Below are positions 44,187 through 55,733 of a stretch of DNA of 64,000 nt, piece after piece. This DNA is from Macrothele yani (taxonomy: Eukaryota; Arthropoda; Arachnida; Araneae; Macrothelidae). Numbering within the stretch: position 1 is the stretch's first letter; the number at the start of each line of letters is the position of its first letter. The DNA is taken from positions 119,362,270 through 119,426,269 of the forward strand of contig CM076995.1 in the NCBI GenBank assembly GCA_039090855.1. The letters are read 5' to 3'. Below the pieces are notes generated by a model, which ran no database searches, had not been told where the DNA came from, and saw only the letters and a list, made by a program, of their open reading frames with translations. The translations under genes and the position numbers were made by a program.

Positions 44187-45560
44187 CACTGCCTGACAGA
44201 GAAAATACCACACCACGAAGACATGAACGCAGCGCCATGCAAATTGCAGGGTCGGTGCACACGTACAAGTTATGCAAATGAATGCGTTTGCAGGCCAATC
44301 GCACGAACGGCGAGCGAGATATAAGCTGACAACCATCCCGTGAGGCCATCAGTTGAGACATCTTCACGGCCGCGAGAAGAGAGTGGTTCTGCTGTAACCG
44401 TGGTCTGAAAAACCATTAAGATGCCGTCGCACGCGATTTCTTCAAACGGACGAGTTCACGAGAGGTGTCATCGTAGGCCTTCGTACCGCCGGATGGTCCT
44501 TGCGTCGTATTGCGGAAGAAACGCAACGTGATGCCACAACCGTCGGTCGCATTTGGAGACAGTGGTCCCAGGAAGGATCTGTACAACGTCGTAGGGGAAC
44601 CAGAGCGCGAAGACGGATGTCCGCCCGTACCGATCGTCGCATCCGACGTCATGCCGTAGCGGACCCACAAGCCACAACGGGCGACATTTTGCGGAGTGTA
44701 CGGGAAAGCTTAAATGCTCCGATATCGACGCGGACAGTGTCGCGCCGATTGGCTACGTCTGGTTTGCTGTCCAGTTGTCCGTTGCGAAGGCTACCCTTAA
44801 CAGCCAGCCATCGTCGTCAGCGCTTGGCGTGGTCCAGAGCTGCGAGGGGTGCCGAATTAAACAGTGTGGTGTTCAGCGACGAATCTCAGTTCTGTCTCAC
44901 CACGGATGATTGCCGTGGCCAACCGGCGGATTCCTCTTCCATTGTGGAGCGCCACACGGCCCGGCAACGTGGAATCATGGTGTGGGGTGCTATCAGCGCC
45001 AACAGCAGTTCACCGCTAGAACTCATTACGGGCACATTGACGGTACGCCGCTATGTTGACGAGGTGCTGTGGCCCGTGGCACTATCGTGTCTGCAGGGCA
45101 TCCCAAACGCCCATTTTTCAACAGGATAACTCCCGGCCGCATACCGCTCGGATAAGCCTGGATGCTTTACACGGTGTGCAGATGCTTCCGTGGCCAGCAC
45201 GATCTCCCGAACTCTCGCCCATCGAGCGTCTGTAGGATATCATTGGACGTCGGTTGAGTACCCTCCCACCCCTGCAAAATGAATATGAACTGTGGACTAG
45301 GATCAACACCACATGGTCCACGATACCCCAGGACTCTATTTGGACTCTCATTGCCTCAATGCCATTTCGGATTCAACGCTGTAACGACCAAAATGGGGGC
45401 CACACTCCTTATTGATCTTCCTGTATATTCAGCCACTAGAGCCTAGTCTGTGTGTCACAATTAAATCATTTGTTCAGGACCTACTTGGCTATCTGTGTAT
45501 GCAGTTTGGTTTGTTTTCGAGCACTCCTTCATGATGTGACATTTTCTCTGTAAGGCAATG
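44187..45560 (+). mobile_element. Tc1-like element F
   Basis: Termini CACTGCCTGACAGAGAAAAT and the inverted ATTTTCTCTGTAAGGCAATG, with TA at 44185-44186 and 45561-45562. Length 1.37 kb. Confidence 0.94.
44421..45415 (+). pseudogene. Tc1-like transposase of element F
   Basis: The main open frame gives EFTRGVIVGLRTAGWSLRRI, then AEETQRDATTVGRIWRQWSQ and RTVSRRLATSGLLSS (paired helix-turn-helix), LNSVVFSDESQFCL (first Asp) and IMVWGAISANSSSPLEL. A frameshift after GIPNAHF moves QQDNSRPHTARI (second Asp) and WPARSPELSPIERL (Glu, 32 residues on) to the next frame. A TAG then replaces the Trp after IERL, and the C-terminus reads to GGHTPY. A one-base shift also separates the ATG from the frame. 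All three catalytic acids are still encoded. Confidence 0.9.
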
Positions 45561-45849
45561 TATATGTAATAGGACCACTTTATTTCATTCGTACTATAAA
45601 CTTATTGAAGGAAATTTTCCTATTCCTTAGCCATTTTGGACGTATTTTGGAAACGAAACTGATTGTGAGATCACGTGATGCCAAATCCTTCCCTAGTTTC
45701 CCATTTAAAAAGATTCAAATGCAAAAATTGTTTTCCCTCATTCGTGAGAAAATTCTTTACAAAAATATTTTCCTCACGTTGCATCCCATTTTACAACTTT
45801 CGTTTCTACAGAATTCATTTTTTTGAATTTCCGATGCATTTCTCTTAGT

Positions 45850-46065
45850 TCAGCGTTTAGCGACTACCATGTGATACTCATAGGGTTATAAGCAGTCACC
45901 ACTCCCAATTTTGGAGGGGCACTGGTTCAAGGGAGGAGTAGATAGAGCCAGCGCCATCAGACAAGCATGCCGCGCATGCCTCCACTGGTACTCCATCCCG
46001 GGCCCAATTCAGACGAATCATCCGAGAGCAGCGCCTTGGACCACTTGGCCACACGAGCGACTTTC
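45850..46065 (-). mobile_element. tRNA-derived SINE, family 1 (old, divergent)
   Basis: Alignable over the whole length (TTTAGCGACTACCATGTG, GGGTTATAAGCAGTCACCAC, CAGCGCCTTGGACCACTTGG) with many changes. Confidence 0.75.
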
Positions 46066-46392
46066 CGATGCTGCTTCTGTGCCGTTGACATGGACGTAAA
46101 ACCGTCTTTAGGCTTATCGGAGAGAGTGGTAATTTTTGTTCGGGTAAAGTGGTATCTACAAATGAGATTTGACTTTATAATGGAAGCAGAAAATCCGAAA
46201 ATAATTAATACTTTTTCTCAACAAGATCTGTATTTCGAGTTCATTCTATCATATGCACAATTTCGGGAGGGTTTACCTTCCCAAAGTTTTGTGTTGACAG
46301 GGATCTTTCGTTGTACGTTGGGTTGTTCCCGTTTTCTAAAAAGTACCCGATCTCATGCAATGCCGATGAATGATTGGTCCCTCAGCTCCGCT

Positions 46393-46523
46393 GTGAAAAA
46401 AATTGTCCGTGACGAGGATCGAATCAGCACCCCTCACTTCGCAGTAAGTTGCTCTCCCAACTAAGCTACACGGACGGAATGTGTAGCCGCAGATTTGATT
46501 TGTTGCCTTGACACGGGCTTTAC
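46393..46523 (-). repeat. MITE-like unit with tRNA-like core, copy 3
   Basis: Relative of the units at 39200 and 39495. The minus-strand core (46474 to 46404) has acceptor GTCCGTG pairing with CACGGAC. Against copy 2 this is a compensated C-to-T / G-to-A change that keeps the helix. The hairpin in the anticodon position has a GCGA loop. B-box-like GATTCGATCC is present. Confidence 0.65.
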
Positions 46524-46974
46524 CTGTATAGTACGTCTCAAAACTTGTCGAGTTTTTGTTTTTTCTTTGCTTATTCTTTTGTTCATCTTGTTCAGTACGT
46601 TTCCTCAATGGGTATTTGAATCCATTTGGGCTACTGTAATTGCAATTGCTTGAAGAAGTTTTTAAAATAATTAGATTCTTCTAATCCAATTTCTTTCCGT
46701 TATTTTTTAATGAAAAATCATAAAGATTTTTCTTCTTTCTTTGATTTTTCTTTCTTGTTTTCCATTTCTTATATGAGTAAACTTTTCTCTTCCATTAAAA
46801 TTGTTTTACCATTGTAATCATTTATTTTTATTTCTTGTTCCTCCAATTTCTTCTTTGAGGAATAGGTAAAACGTCTTAAAACTAGTGATACGAAATGGGG
46901 TTCAGATTCGGGCTCTGTGATGTCCAGGGAAGGTGGCAGAAGTCGCTGTCGTGCACACTTAACCACAGCTGAAT

Positions 46975-47460
46975 ACATCTTGTGCGACGGACTGTAGCAT
47001 TGTAGTCCATGAAACAGGCGTCACGTTCTGGATAAAAAGTTAACATTGCAGGATAGACTTGGTCGGCAACAATGTTTAGTTAATTCTTGGAGGACACTCG
47101 ACCTTCCAGCAATATCAGGGGCCACGTTCCGTACTCACAGACCGTGTCTCACTCCGTGACACCACCTCCAGAACCTTGAGTTGTGTTTACAGGGCAAGAT
47201 GGATACATTGGTTCATGGAGTTCCCGCCAAACTCTCTGCTTATCGCCGGTACAGAACAAGGTGTATAATGCGACTTGCGGGACCACTTTCCTTTGAGTCT
47301 TCCGGTATCCATTCACGGTGTTCCTGACACCATTGTAGACGAACTTTCCGGTTCTTCGCAGAAAGCAGTGGTTTCGGTGTAGGCATGTAACTAACTGCCA
47401 ATACCGATCCTCTTCAATTCCGTGCGCATAGTTCGCTGAGATATGGGTTGGAAACAACCT
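46975..47460 (-). pseudogene. Tc1-like transposase fragment G
   Basis: Minus-strand reading gives HISANYAHGIEEDRYW..., QRVWRELHEPMYPSCPVNTT, GSGGGVTE, then PLILLEGRVSSKN and LNIVADQVYPAML. This is the central part of a Tc1-like catalytic domain between the first and second acids. Stops and shifts are frequent, neither terminus is present, and no inverted repeats were found. Confidence 0.7.
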
Positions 47461-47631
47461 TTATTGAATGCTTCGGTCAATTATTGCATACAGGAAGTCC
47501 TGTTTCTCCGTACAATCCTTCTTCCTTAAACGACGGCGACCTCGTTCGTGACAGATTGTCTTCGCACCATAGTTACGCCTCTTAGATATGAAATGTGGGT
47601 TATTTTTTCACTAAAAGGGAAAGAACGCTGG

Positions 47632-47965
47632 CTCTCTCCCTTTCGTGGAACCAACAGCCCTAAATTAGGGCAAGTGACTGCTTATGGCCAATTGAGTTTC
47701 TCATGGGGGTCATGAAACCCACGAAAAAACAAAAACGTATATATACAGAAGATAGAAAGATAGATGGCTAGGTGGCGTAGGAGTCCAAGTGCTAGCCTCT
47801 GACAGTTGATTCGAATGGGTCTGGGTTGGAATCCTGGATGAGGCATGGGTTGTGCACCTAACTTCCGGCAAGGCCTGCCTCAATCCCCGAAATCAGTTGC
47901 CCCGAATTAGGGACAAAAGACTGCTTATAGCTTTTAGTATTACCCACGGTGGTCGTAAAACACCG
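47632..47965 (+). mobile_element. Two old tRNA-derived SINE copies, family 1
   Basis: 47632-47735 is a headless body (GCTGGCTCTCTCCCTTTCGT, CCTAAATTAGGGCAAGTGAC). 47763-47965 has a diverged head and body (TGAGGCATGGGTTGTG, GAATTAGGGACAAAAGACTG, ACCCACGGTGGTCGTAAAAC). Confidence 0.75.
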
Positions 47966-47971
47966 AAAAAG

Positions 47972-47991
47972 ACAGACAGAGAGAGGGAGAG

Positions 47992-48047
<56 letters not shown>
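47972..48047. repeat. (GA)n microsatellite
   Basis: About 75 bp of GAGA repeats directly after the SINE tail. Its Arg-Glu repeat translation is not a gene. Confidence 0.95.
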
Positions 48048-48050
<3 letters not shown>

Positions 48051-48208
48051 TAGGGAGCGCAATAATTTGTGGTTTGCCCCGGGCGCAGAAATATCTAGTT
48101 ACGCCACTGAAAATGGGTTCGACTTGCTTATTGTACAATAAAAATTTTTATTTGTATGCTTCACTGGAAAATTTTCATTGCACTATATCATTTGTTGGTC
48201 TACATATG

Positions 48209-49494
48209 CACTCACGGATAATGAAATTTGTGCACCTAGAAGAAAACATGCTGCTGCAGCGAAACTTTGCAGATAGCTAGAGAGCGTGCTGGTATGCAAA
48301 TGATCCATGTTTGGTGCGATTGCGCATGACCGCACACCCTATGGTGGCGCTGCAAGCACGAACCGGCAGCTTTATAAACCGGCGTGTAGTCGATGTCCCA
48401 TGAAAGCGAAAAGCACCAGCAGACGCAAGCAAGAGTACAGAGTGAAAAGAATGCCGGGTAGAAGCCAGAGACGCCGATTTACGCAACTTACGGACTTTGA
48501 GAGAGGCCTGATCATTGGGCTGAAAACTGCAGAGTGGTCGGCGCGCCGTATAGCCCGCCACATGGATCATTCTGACCATACCGTCTTACTGTGTTGGGAG
48601 CAGTGGACACGTGACGGCACTGCCACACGGGGGAGCGGCTCATGTGTTCCCACGAACCATTTCCCGACTCCTCGCGGAAGCGAATCTGCGATCCCAGCGC
48701 TTCTAACGTGTGCTGCCATTAACACAGGAACATCGCCGGCTCCGTGTGCAGTGGTGCCCGGCCAGAGCGATATGGAACGTTACAGACTGGCGACGTGTGA
48801 AGTTTAGCGATGAGTACCGCTTCGTTTTGGGGACAGTCATCCTGTACGGATGTGGACGTCCCAGGGTCGACGACACACTTCGAACCTTGCTATCGAGGGC
48901 CACTCCTCCCCCACTGCAGTCATTATGGTCTGGGAGCCATAGCCTACGATAGCCGATCAGCTCTAGTAGTGGTGCGCTGATCATTGACGGGCCAGCGGTA
49001 TGTGGATGAGATCCTACGGCCCCATGTGCTCCCATTCCTGACCGGGATTCCAGGTGCGCTATACCAGCAGGATAATGCCCGCATGCACACAGCTACGGTT
49101 GCCCAGGACTGCCTACGTAATGTCCAGACACTTCCATGGCCTGCCCGCTCCCTGGACATGACGCATGTGTTGGACCAGTTGGAACGCCAGCTCCCACCGT
49201 GCCGCACTCTCCGGGATTTGGAGCACACCGTCCAACACGTGTGGGCCAGTCTGCCGCAGGACAACATCAGGCGTCTGTTCGCCTTCATGGCGGATCGTAT
49301 TGCAGAGCATGTATCGCCGCACGAAGCGGTGCGACGCGCTATTCAAAATGACCTGACTGCAGATCCTTCTGTAATTGTCCTACAGCTCTGTTTTGGCCAT
49401 CATGTGTATCATTCATCTGTATCATTACGTCCATAAATTTTCAGTTGAATCCGATGCTTCCTTCTTGGTGCGCAAATTTCATTGTCCGTGAGTG
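48209..49494 (+). mobile_element. Tc1-like element H
   Basis: Left end CACTCACGGATAATGAAATT, right end the inverted AATTTCATTGTCCGTGAGTG, TA after 49494. The family subterminal CACCAAGAAGGAAGC block is shared with element I and, in part, element J. Confidence 0.88.
48451..49436 (+). pseudogene. Tc1-like transposase of element H
   Basis: ATG at about 48451: MPGRSQRRRFTQLTDFERGL then IIGLKTAEWSARRIARHM, the helix-turn-helix. A segment of the DNA-binding domain is missing, and the frame changes repeatedly across SDE (first Asp region) and YGLGAIAYDSRSALVVV. A good C-terminal frame (48984-49436) reads ALYQQDNARMHTATVAQDCL with the second Asp, then WPARSLDMTHVLDQLERQLP where the SPIEH motif with the catalytic Glu has been lost. 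Dead copy. Confidence 0.87.
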
Positions 49495-50263
49495 TATTTG
49501 AGCAGGAAGAGTAAAAAAAAAAAAAAAATGGAGCAGGTTGACAGAAAATAAAGAACGCAGTAAACATCTCTTGCTTTTCAGCCATTAGAAGAAACGGCAG
49601 CGCATTATCTCGCCATTGAATGGCAATTAGTTCTGGCAGAAGGACATGATTGGTCTCCAAACGTTGTTGATTTGCCACACTGCAATTTCTGAAACTGTTT
49701 TACTGTATGTCTTATCACTTATTTGTATTTTGAGTTTGATCACTGAGGAGGGGAAATAAAATATTTTTGTTTTCTATAGTAAGATTATATTTAGGGGCAT
49801 ATAATTATAGTCGTCGTCCGAATCTATATAGGTGTTTCCTATTTTGCTGTATTTTCCATTTATTTATTTAGCCTTACATGCAGCTGATGCACCACTTTCT
49901 TTGAAAAGATATACCATTCTGTGTGCAAAATAAACCCAACAACTTGGTGCAACCTTGTACCATAACGTGCTGAAAGATTGAACCACCTTGTTCAGTTTTG
50001 TTTGCACAACACGATGGTGTATTCTTTTTCAGAAGGTGGTGCAGCTGGTGTAGCACCACTTTTTGATACAGCCTACCACAAAATTTTTAACAGTGCATAA
50101 GAAATAAATACGGGCAGAAACAATAAAAGTAAAGGGATATCATTTAAACAGTTCAAAGTTTACATCTAGTCTTTTATTCCTGTCCTTCTTAAAAGATGGA
50201 AAAACACGTTAACCATTCAGAAAAAGGGGCAAAAAAGCCCATTCTGTCATCTATACTCAGGTG
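49495..50263. other. Unassigned intronic DNA
   Basis: TGCAGCTGATGCACCACTTT and a related inverse GGTGGTGCAGCTGGTGTAGC (about 49879 and 50034) form a loose inverted repeat around 150 bp. No gene recognised. Confidence 0.45.
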
Positions 50264-51978
50264 CAGTGCCGCCGCAAGCTTACGCGAGGCCATGTGCGAA
50301 CTCTCCCTGCGAGGCCCTCTGGCTAACTAATAATTTTGTTAAATCAACCTGGCTAACGGTATTTTGCGCACGTACGCAACAGAATATTTTTATTTTCTGA
50401 TAAGGTGATAAGCTTTTCACTCATTTGTTATAGAAGGAACTGATATTTTTCTTAAACTTGTAAAACTGCTATTGCTATTAAGCTCAACCGTCGTTCTCCT
50501 TTGCACAATGAAAAAAAAAAAAAAGGTAAATGTTAGTAATACTATGCACTAGGCAGTATGAATTTTTTAAATCTGTTTTACTATAGCTGTGTATTTTAAA
50601 AATGAAACCTATGCGGAACAAAAAGAAAAATGTTTTAAATAGGTACATCAATTTCCTAGTGAATTGTAACACATTAAAAAATGACCTTTAAAAGTTAGAG
50701 AAACAGTATTCGTATTTCATGAATATACTGGTATGTAAAAGGAAAACTTTACGTTTTACCTGTCACGCAAAGGAGACCTTTCTCGCAAAATCTTCAATAA
50801 TATAATCGTAATTTAGTTTTAATGCCACATCGCGTTCTATTGACAATGTAGCGAGTGCAGTTAACCTTTCTTGAGACATACTTGTCCTCAGATACGATTT
50901 GATTAATTTCAAGCGAAAGAAACTTCTTCCGCACTCGCGATCCTGTTATCGGTGCAGTTAACATGATTCTGTTCGCGATAGCTACGTTAGGGAAGGGATT
51001 TTGCATTCCGTTTAAAAATTGCAATACTTGGATGACAGTATTGACGTCGTCCGGAACTAGTTCTCTGACTATTTTCAATTCTGTGAATAGCTCCTCTCCG
51101 CGTATATCGAGGGAATTTCTTGAACGAAGGGTCAAATCCAGGTTTTTGCAATATTTCATTAGATCTTCGTCATTCATTTGCTTCATTTTCGGTAGAGAAT
51201 ACAAAAATCCAAACTTGTCATTGAACTCCTTATATTGTTCAAAACGAGATTTCAGAGACTGTAAAGCAGTGTCCATAATAAGATAAAAATACTCTATTTT
51301 GAAGACTTCCTCTGCAGATTTTGTATTTCTCAAGGGCTCATCGTGTACTTCGTAATCAAAGATTCTTCTTTCTTTAGCCACTCTATGCTCAGAAAATTTT
51401 GGTTCAACACCTAACTATTCACAAATTTCACAAGCGGCCAAAATTGCTGAATTGAAGCCTTCGTTTCGAAATTGGTTCAAAAATTTAATAACCCCCCGAA
51501 GCATATTTTCTGCCATGTCAAGCTGCATGCTCTCTGATTGAGTGGTTTGCTCACACTGTTTACAGAAAAAAGTATATGTCATAGCATACAATAATACCCA
51601 ATAAGAATTCATAACTCTGAAGTTCATGTACTGCCAATGAGCGAGCTTCACATTTGATTTTAGGATCATTTACTGTGTCCGAAACTTCAAGAAATGCGTC
51701 CCTTACTTCATTTGCTTGGTATCTAATGGATTTAACACTTTCTACACGGTTTTCCCATCTAGTGTCACAAAACTTCTTAACAGTAATATAAGGAACACAT
51801 TTGAGCATAATGTTCCATTGAGTAGGTGATGCTGCAAATATATACTGCTGGCCACCCAAAATGCAACACCAAGAAGGACACGAGATAGCAAAACCAGATT
51901 TACTGGGCACATAACAACAGATACAAAGATGAAACGATTGAGCTTACAGACCTGTGCAACTTGCGGAACACGCAGACA

Positions 51979-53023
51979 TCAATAGTTCGTGTGGCCACCA
52001 TGGCTGGCAATAACGGCTGCTACACACCGCGGCATCGAACGAAATAGGCTTTGGATGTGGGCTTGGGGTATGTCCATCCGGGCTGCTTCCACACGTTGCC
52101 ACAGTTCATCAGGCGTAGCCGCGGGTTGTGCTTGCCGGGCCACTCGGTTGCTGATCAGCGACCAGACGTGTCCGATGGGCGACATATCGGAAGAACAGGC
52201 GGGCCACGGCAGCAGTGACACCTGGTGGGCCGTGAAGAATTGTTGCACGATGCGTGCCACGTGCAGGCGCGCATTGTCCTGTTGAAACGTGGCAGCTGCC
52301 AGATCCAGCAGGTAAGGGAGGACTACAGGCTCCAAAACGTCGGAGATGTAGCGGTGGCTGTTGAGTGTACCGGCGATGCGTACCAGAGGGGTACGGGTGT
52401 CATATCCAATTGCGCCCCAAACCATAACGCCAGGCGACGGACTGGTATGGCGATGCATAATGCAGGCGTCACACAGTCTCTCGCCGCGGTGTCGCCACAC
52501 GCGGATCCGACCATCGTGGTGTTGCAGGCAGAAGCGGGATTCGTCGGAGAAGACAATGTTGTGCCATTCCGTAGTCCGGGTGCGGCGTTCAACGGCCCAC
52601 TGCCGCCGCACTCGCCGGTGGTGTAACGTCAATGGTAATCGGAGCAATGGGCGCCGTGCGACAAGTCCTCGCTCTTGCAGACGACGTCGAATGGTACTTG
52701 ATGACACAGGTTGTTGCGCAACACACCCTAATTCCTGCGCTAACGTTCGTGATGTGGCGGTGCGAGCCGTCAATGCCCGCTGCACAACATGCCGGACCTC
52801 TGGTTCGGTGGTGTGCCGCGGCTGCGGCAATCACTCACGTCGGTCCGTCCGTCCGTCCCTCCTGCACTCACCGAATCCATACTCGCCTCACTGTGGCTGG
52901 ATGTCGTCCCACACGGGTGCCGATGTCTCTGTACGATAAACCGCTCTCGCGATAATCCACTATTCGTCCTCTGTCGAACTCCAAAACGTGCTGGAATGAC
53001 TGCCGTATTCTGCAACGAGGCAT
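51979..53023 (-). pseudogene. Tc1-like transposase I, catalytic Glu replaced by Gly
   Basis: Starts MPRCRIRQSFQHVLEFDRGR, with helix-turn-helix SYRDIGTRVGRHPATVRRVW, then a stop and a slip at a GACGGA repeat near 52860. From there 283 codons are open: HNIVFSDESRFCL (first Asp), GVMVWGAIGYDTRTPLVRI, TFQQDNARLHVARIVQQF (second Asp). The last motif reads WPACSSDMSPIGHVW, with Gly where the family has the catalytic Glu, and Cys-Ser-Ser-Asp for Arg-Ser-Pro-Asp. The long open frame alone would suggest an active copy; the missing acid says otherwise. Confidence 0.9.
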
Positions 53024-53078
53024 CAGGAAGCTTCCCACGCACAGGTCCGGCAGCACAACACACTTCCAATACTTACTG

Positions 53079-53300
53079 CACCCTTCTTATATAGTGGATT
53101 ATCGCGAGAGCGGTTTATCACCCTTCTTATAGTATAGAAGTACTATATAGTATAGAAGTACTATATAGTATAGAAGTACTATAAGATATATCTTATAGTA
53201 TAGAAGTACTATAAGATATATCTTATAGTATAGAAGTACTATATATAGTATAGAAGTACTATAAGAAGGGTACCTTCTGTGCACCATTCTTATAGTGCTT
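53079..53300. repeat. AT palindromic minisatellite in element I
   Basis: Tandem AGTATAGAAGTACTATA units, each itself nearly palindromic, between two CACCCTTCTTATA blocks. 53094-53119 (GGATTATCGCGAGAGCGG...) is an exact inverted copy of 52935-52960 in the transposase N-terminus. Confidence 0.9.
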
Positions 53301-55733
53301 CTCGATGGCGTGCCGGGCGCACATGCTTTGCATATGCTCTGCAATGCTAATCGTCTGCATGTCCTCCCGCGGGCGACGCATGCTGCGAATTTCAGGCCAA
53401 TCGGATGCTTCCTTCTTGGTGTTGCATTTTGGGTGGCCAGCAGTGTAGAATAGATTCTACCAATTACACCAAAGAAAGTAATCGCCTTTTCAGAACATTT
53501 AGCCATGTCCCCTAAAAGTAAATTTAAATTGTTGCATGTACATGGCATGAAAAATACTGTAGGATTTAACTGAAGAATTCGAGGCTTGGACACCATTATT
53601 TACATCCTTCATATTAACTCCGTTATCATACTCCTGGCCCCTGCAGTAATTTAAATTCAAACCAAGCTCATCCAGGGCTACCAAGAGACGCTCAGAGAGG
53701 TGTTTCCCAGTAGATGACACAGTTTCTATAAATTTAATGAAGTGTTCCTCAACTTTAAAATTTTCCTCTGAAATACGTATTAACAAATCTAACGACCAAC
53801 GACATTTGCTCCTGACGACTTGAATCCGGAGTGCAACCTAGTATAACTGAAAAGTACTTTGATTTCTTAACATGGCCTACATTTGATTTTGTTTCTTTAG
53901 ATGCCATTAGATTAATGAGCACATTCTCAATTTGGCTACCCAAATAATGGTCGTGAATTTTGCTGTTTTTGATGCGTCTTAAATGCACTTGTAAAACAGG
54001 GTCAAATTTTGCAAACATTTGTATCAACCCAAGAAAACTGCCATTGTTGGGCGAGTACAGAGTGTTGTTATCACCCCTAAATGCAAGGTTATGTTCAGCC
54101 AAATACTGAATAACATCTAAAATGCGTTTCAAGACTTCGCGCCAAAGCTGATTTTCTTGAAGACTGAATGACCTTTGTTTGTCGGCAATGGTGAGGTTTT
54201 TCGCAAGTCTAAGCTCGCAGTCAGTCCACCTTTTGATACATTCTACGTGATTTGGGGAAATTTCGTGACTCTTCAACCTATGACTTAAATGTCTCCAGTC
54301 GCAAAACCCTTCACGTGCTAACATGCCCCCCATTTGTGTTTCCGAATAACTTACAGCAAAAACAGAAAACTTTATCTTTTTTCTTTGAGTAAATCAACCA
54401 CCTCCTGTTCACTGCTTCTCCGTTGTGCAAAATACGCTTACAGTGTTTTGGCGAAAAGTGCCGCTTCTGGTCATCACTTGGGTAATCATAGTTTACCACA
54501 CAAATCGGGCCCTTTTGCAAGATTACATCAAACTGTGTGTTGTTTAAAACAGGCGGCCACCCACCTCGATCTACAATAGAACAAATTCTTCACTTGTTTG
54601 AAATGACAAATCACATTCCTTCACATCAGATATTCGTGTAAGCTGGTCAGAGACACTCGCAACATTGTTATCACGTGGATACTTGCTCTGACTTGAACCA
54701 CATACACATTATTATCACTGGATTCTTTATCTTTTATGCAATTTGAAGCAAATGATGAAATGCTGGCCACAGGAACTGAAGCTGAAGGTAGTAAAAATTT
54801 ATCGAAGGCACCTTCCTGACTTCGTAAAAACATTTCTCTTCTTTCCCTTTTCTTTGCTTTTTGTTAGCTTGATTGAAATTTACGTTCTCTAGACATCTCC
54901 ACTCAACGCAAACTCTATTCTTAAAAAGTTAACTTATCCCGTTCTCTAGACATCTCAACGCAAACTCTATTCTTAAAAAGTTAATTAGTTACATTCGAAG
55001 TACAGAAATGAACCTGGTTAAAACAAGCACGAATGAGAAACCGAAGAAAGTTAATAGGTCGCCAAACACAGCTGCCAGTTGACTTGACACACACACACAC
55101 AACTGTTTTTGCTTTGGAAAAACAGCTTGGGAAAATCCACAAAAAGTGGATCCCTAGATAGGCGGTAAAACTCAAAGAATGTCGCTACGTTATATCCGCT
55201 CACATCCGTCAATCACAGAGTTTCCAGCAGCGAGAAGAAAATAAATTGCTGTCGGTGCTGCGGCGTGTGTTGGACTTGTCAAGGTAACACCATCTGGACC
55301 CGCCCACAAGACTGAGGCTCTCTCAGGGATACAGAAGCACCGATCTTAGCGCGCTGCACTTTGAATCAGGAAGGGGGAGCGTATGTATGACATCACTTTA
55401 ATGTTTGTGTATGCGGACTCGCGGAGAAGTGGGATGGTAATTCATATGTTTTGAGCTGTCGTTTTTTTTTTTTTTGTCTGTGTACTTAATGCTATATTTT
55501 TCTTTCTTTCTCTCTTTGTTTAATTTTGTTTTATTTATCCACCAGCGCGAGGCCCTGAGCGGCCGCACGCGCCGCACACCCTTAACGGCGGCTCTGCGCA
55601 GGTGTGAATACAGAAACTAACTACCTAGGAACGTGAATGGCTTTTTAAAAAATGAAACAACAACAAATTTTTAAATAACGAAATAACAACAACAAAAAGT
55701 ATATACTTGCATGTGCGTAAGTAATGAACTTAC

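Larger units (their letters stand above)
51843..53445 (-). mobile_element. Tc1-like element I nested in hAT transposase
   Basis: Ends TACTGCTGGCCACCCAAAAT and the inverted ATTTTGGGTGGCCAGCAGTG, with TA at 51841-51842 and 53446-53447. The hAT reading resumes on the other side (GRIY then IFAASPTQWN), confirming the insertion. Length 1.60 kb, extended by an expanded AT palindromic repeat at its 5' side. Confidence 0.95.
50763..54833 (-). pseudogene. hAT transposase with TTF-type finger, disrupted
   Basis: Order on the minus strand: MFLRSQEGAFDKF; RWLIYSKKKDKVFCFCCKLF, a TTF-type zinc finger; GFCDWRHLSHRLKSHEISPN and AEHNLAFRGDNNTLYSPNNG in the DUF4371 region; GQEYDNGVNMKDVNNGVQAS and MPCTCNNLNLLLGDMAKC of the RNase H-like core; then the Tc1 element; then TRWENRVESVKSIRYQANEV; and finally ERLTALATLSIERDVALKLN, the hAT C-terminal dimerisation region. 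The layout is that of ZMYM1-like hAT transposases. Damage: frameshifts near 54320, 53770, 53590 and 50930, a TAG near 51415, and the insertion at 51843-53445. Confidence 0.9.
50264..55596 (-). mobile_element. hAT element (transposase-bearing), with nested Tc1
   Basis: Ends CAGTGCCGCCG and (reverse strand) CAGAGCCGCCG; 8-bp duplication CTCAGGTG (50256-50263) / CGCAGGTG (55597-55604), one mismatch. Without the Tc1 at 51843-53445 it is 3.73 kb, normal for an autonomous hAT element. It sits in the methyltransferase intron. Confidence 0.92.
40959..55733 (-). other. 14.8-kb intron of the methyltransferase gene
   Basis: Lies between donor GTAAGT (55728-55733) and acceptor CAG at 40959-40961, both on the minus strand. 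The exons on either side are in matching phase. It is filled with two hAT elements, four Tc1-like elements or fragments, several SINEs and microsatellites, several of them in the gene's own orientation. About half is element sequence. Confidence 0.8.

Noticed and set aside
47852..48280. 142-codon frame with Arg-Glu repeats
   Set aside because: Translation of a SINE followed by a (GA)n microsatellite.
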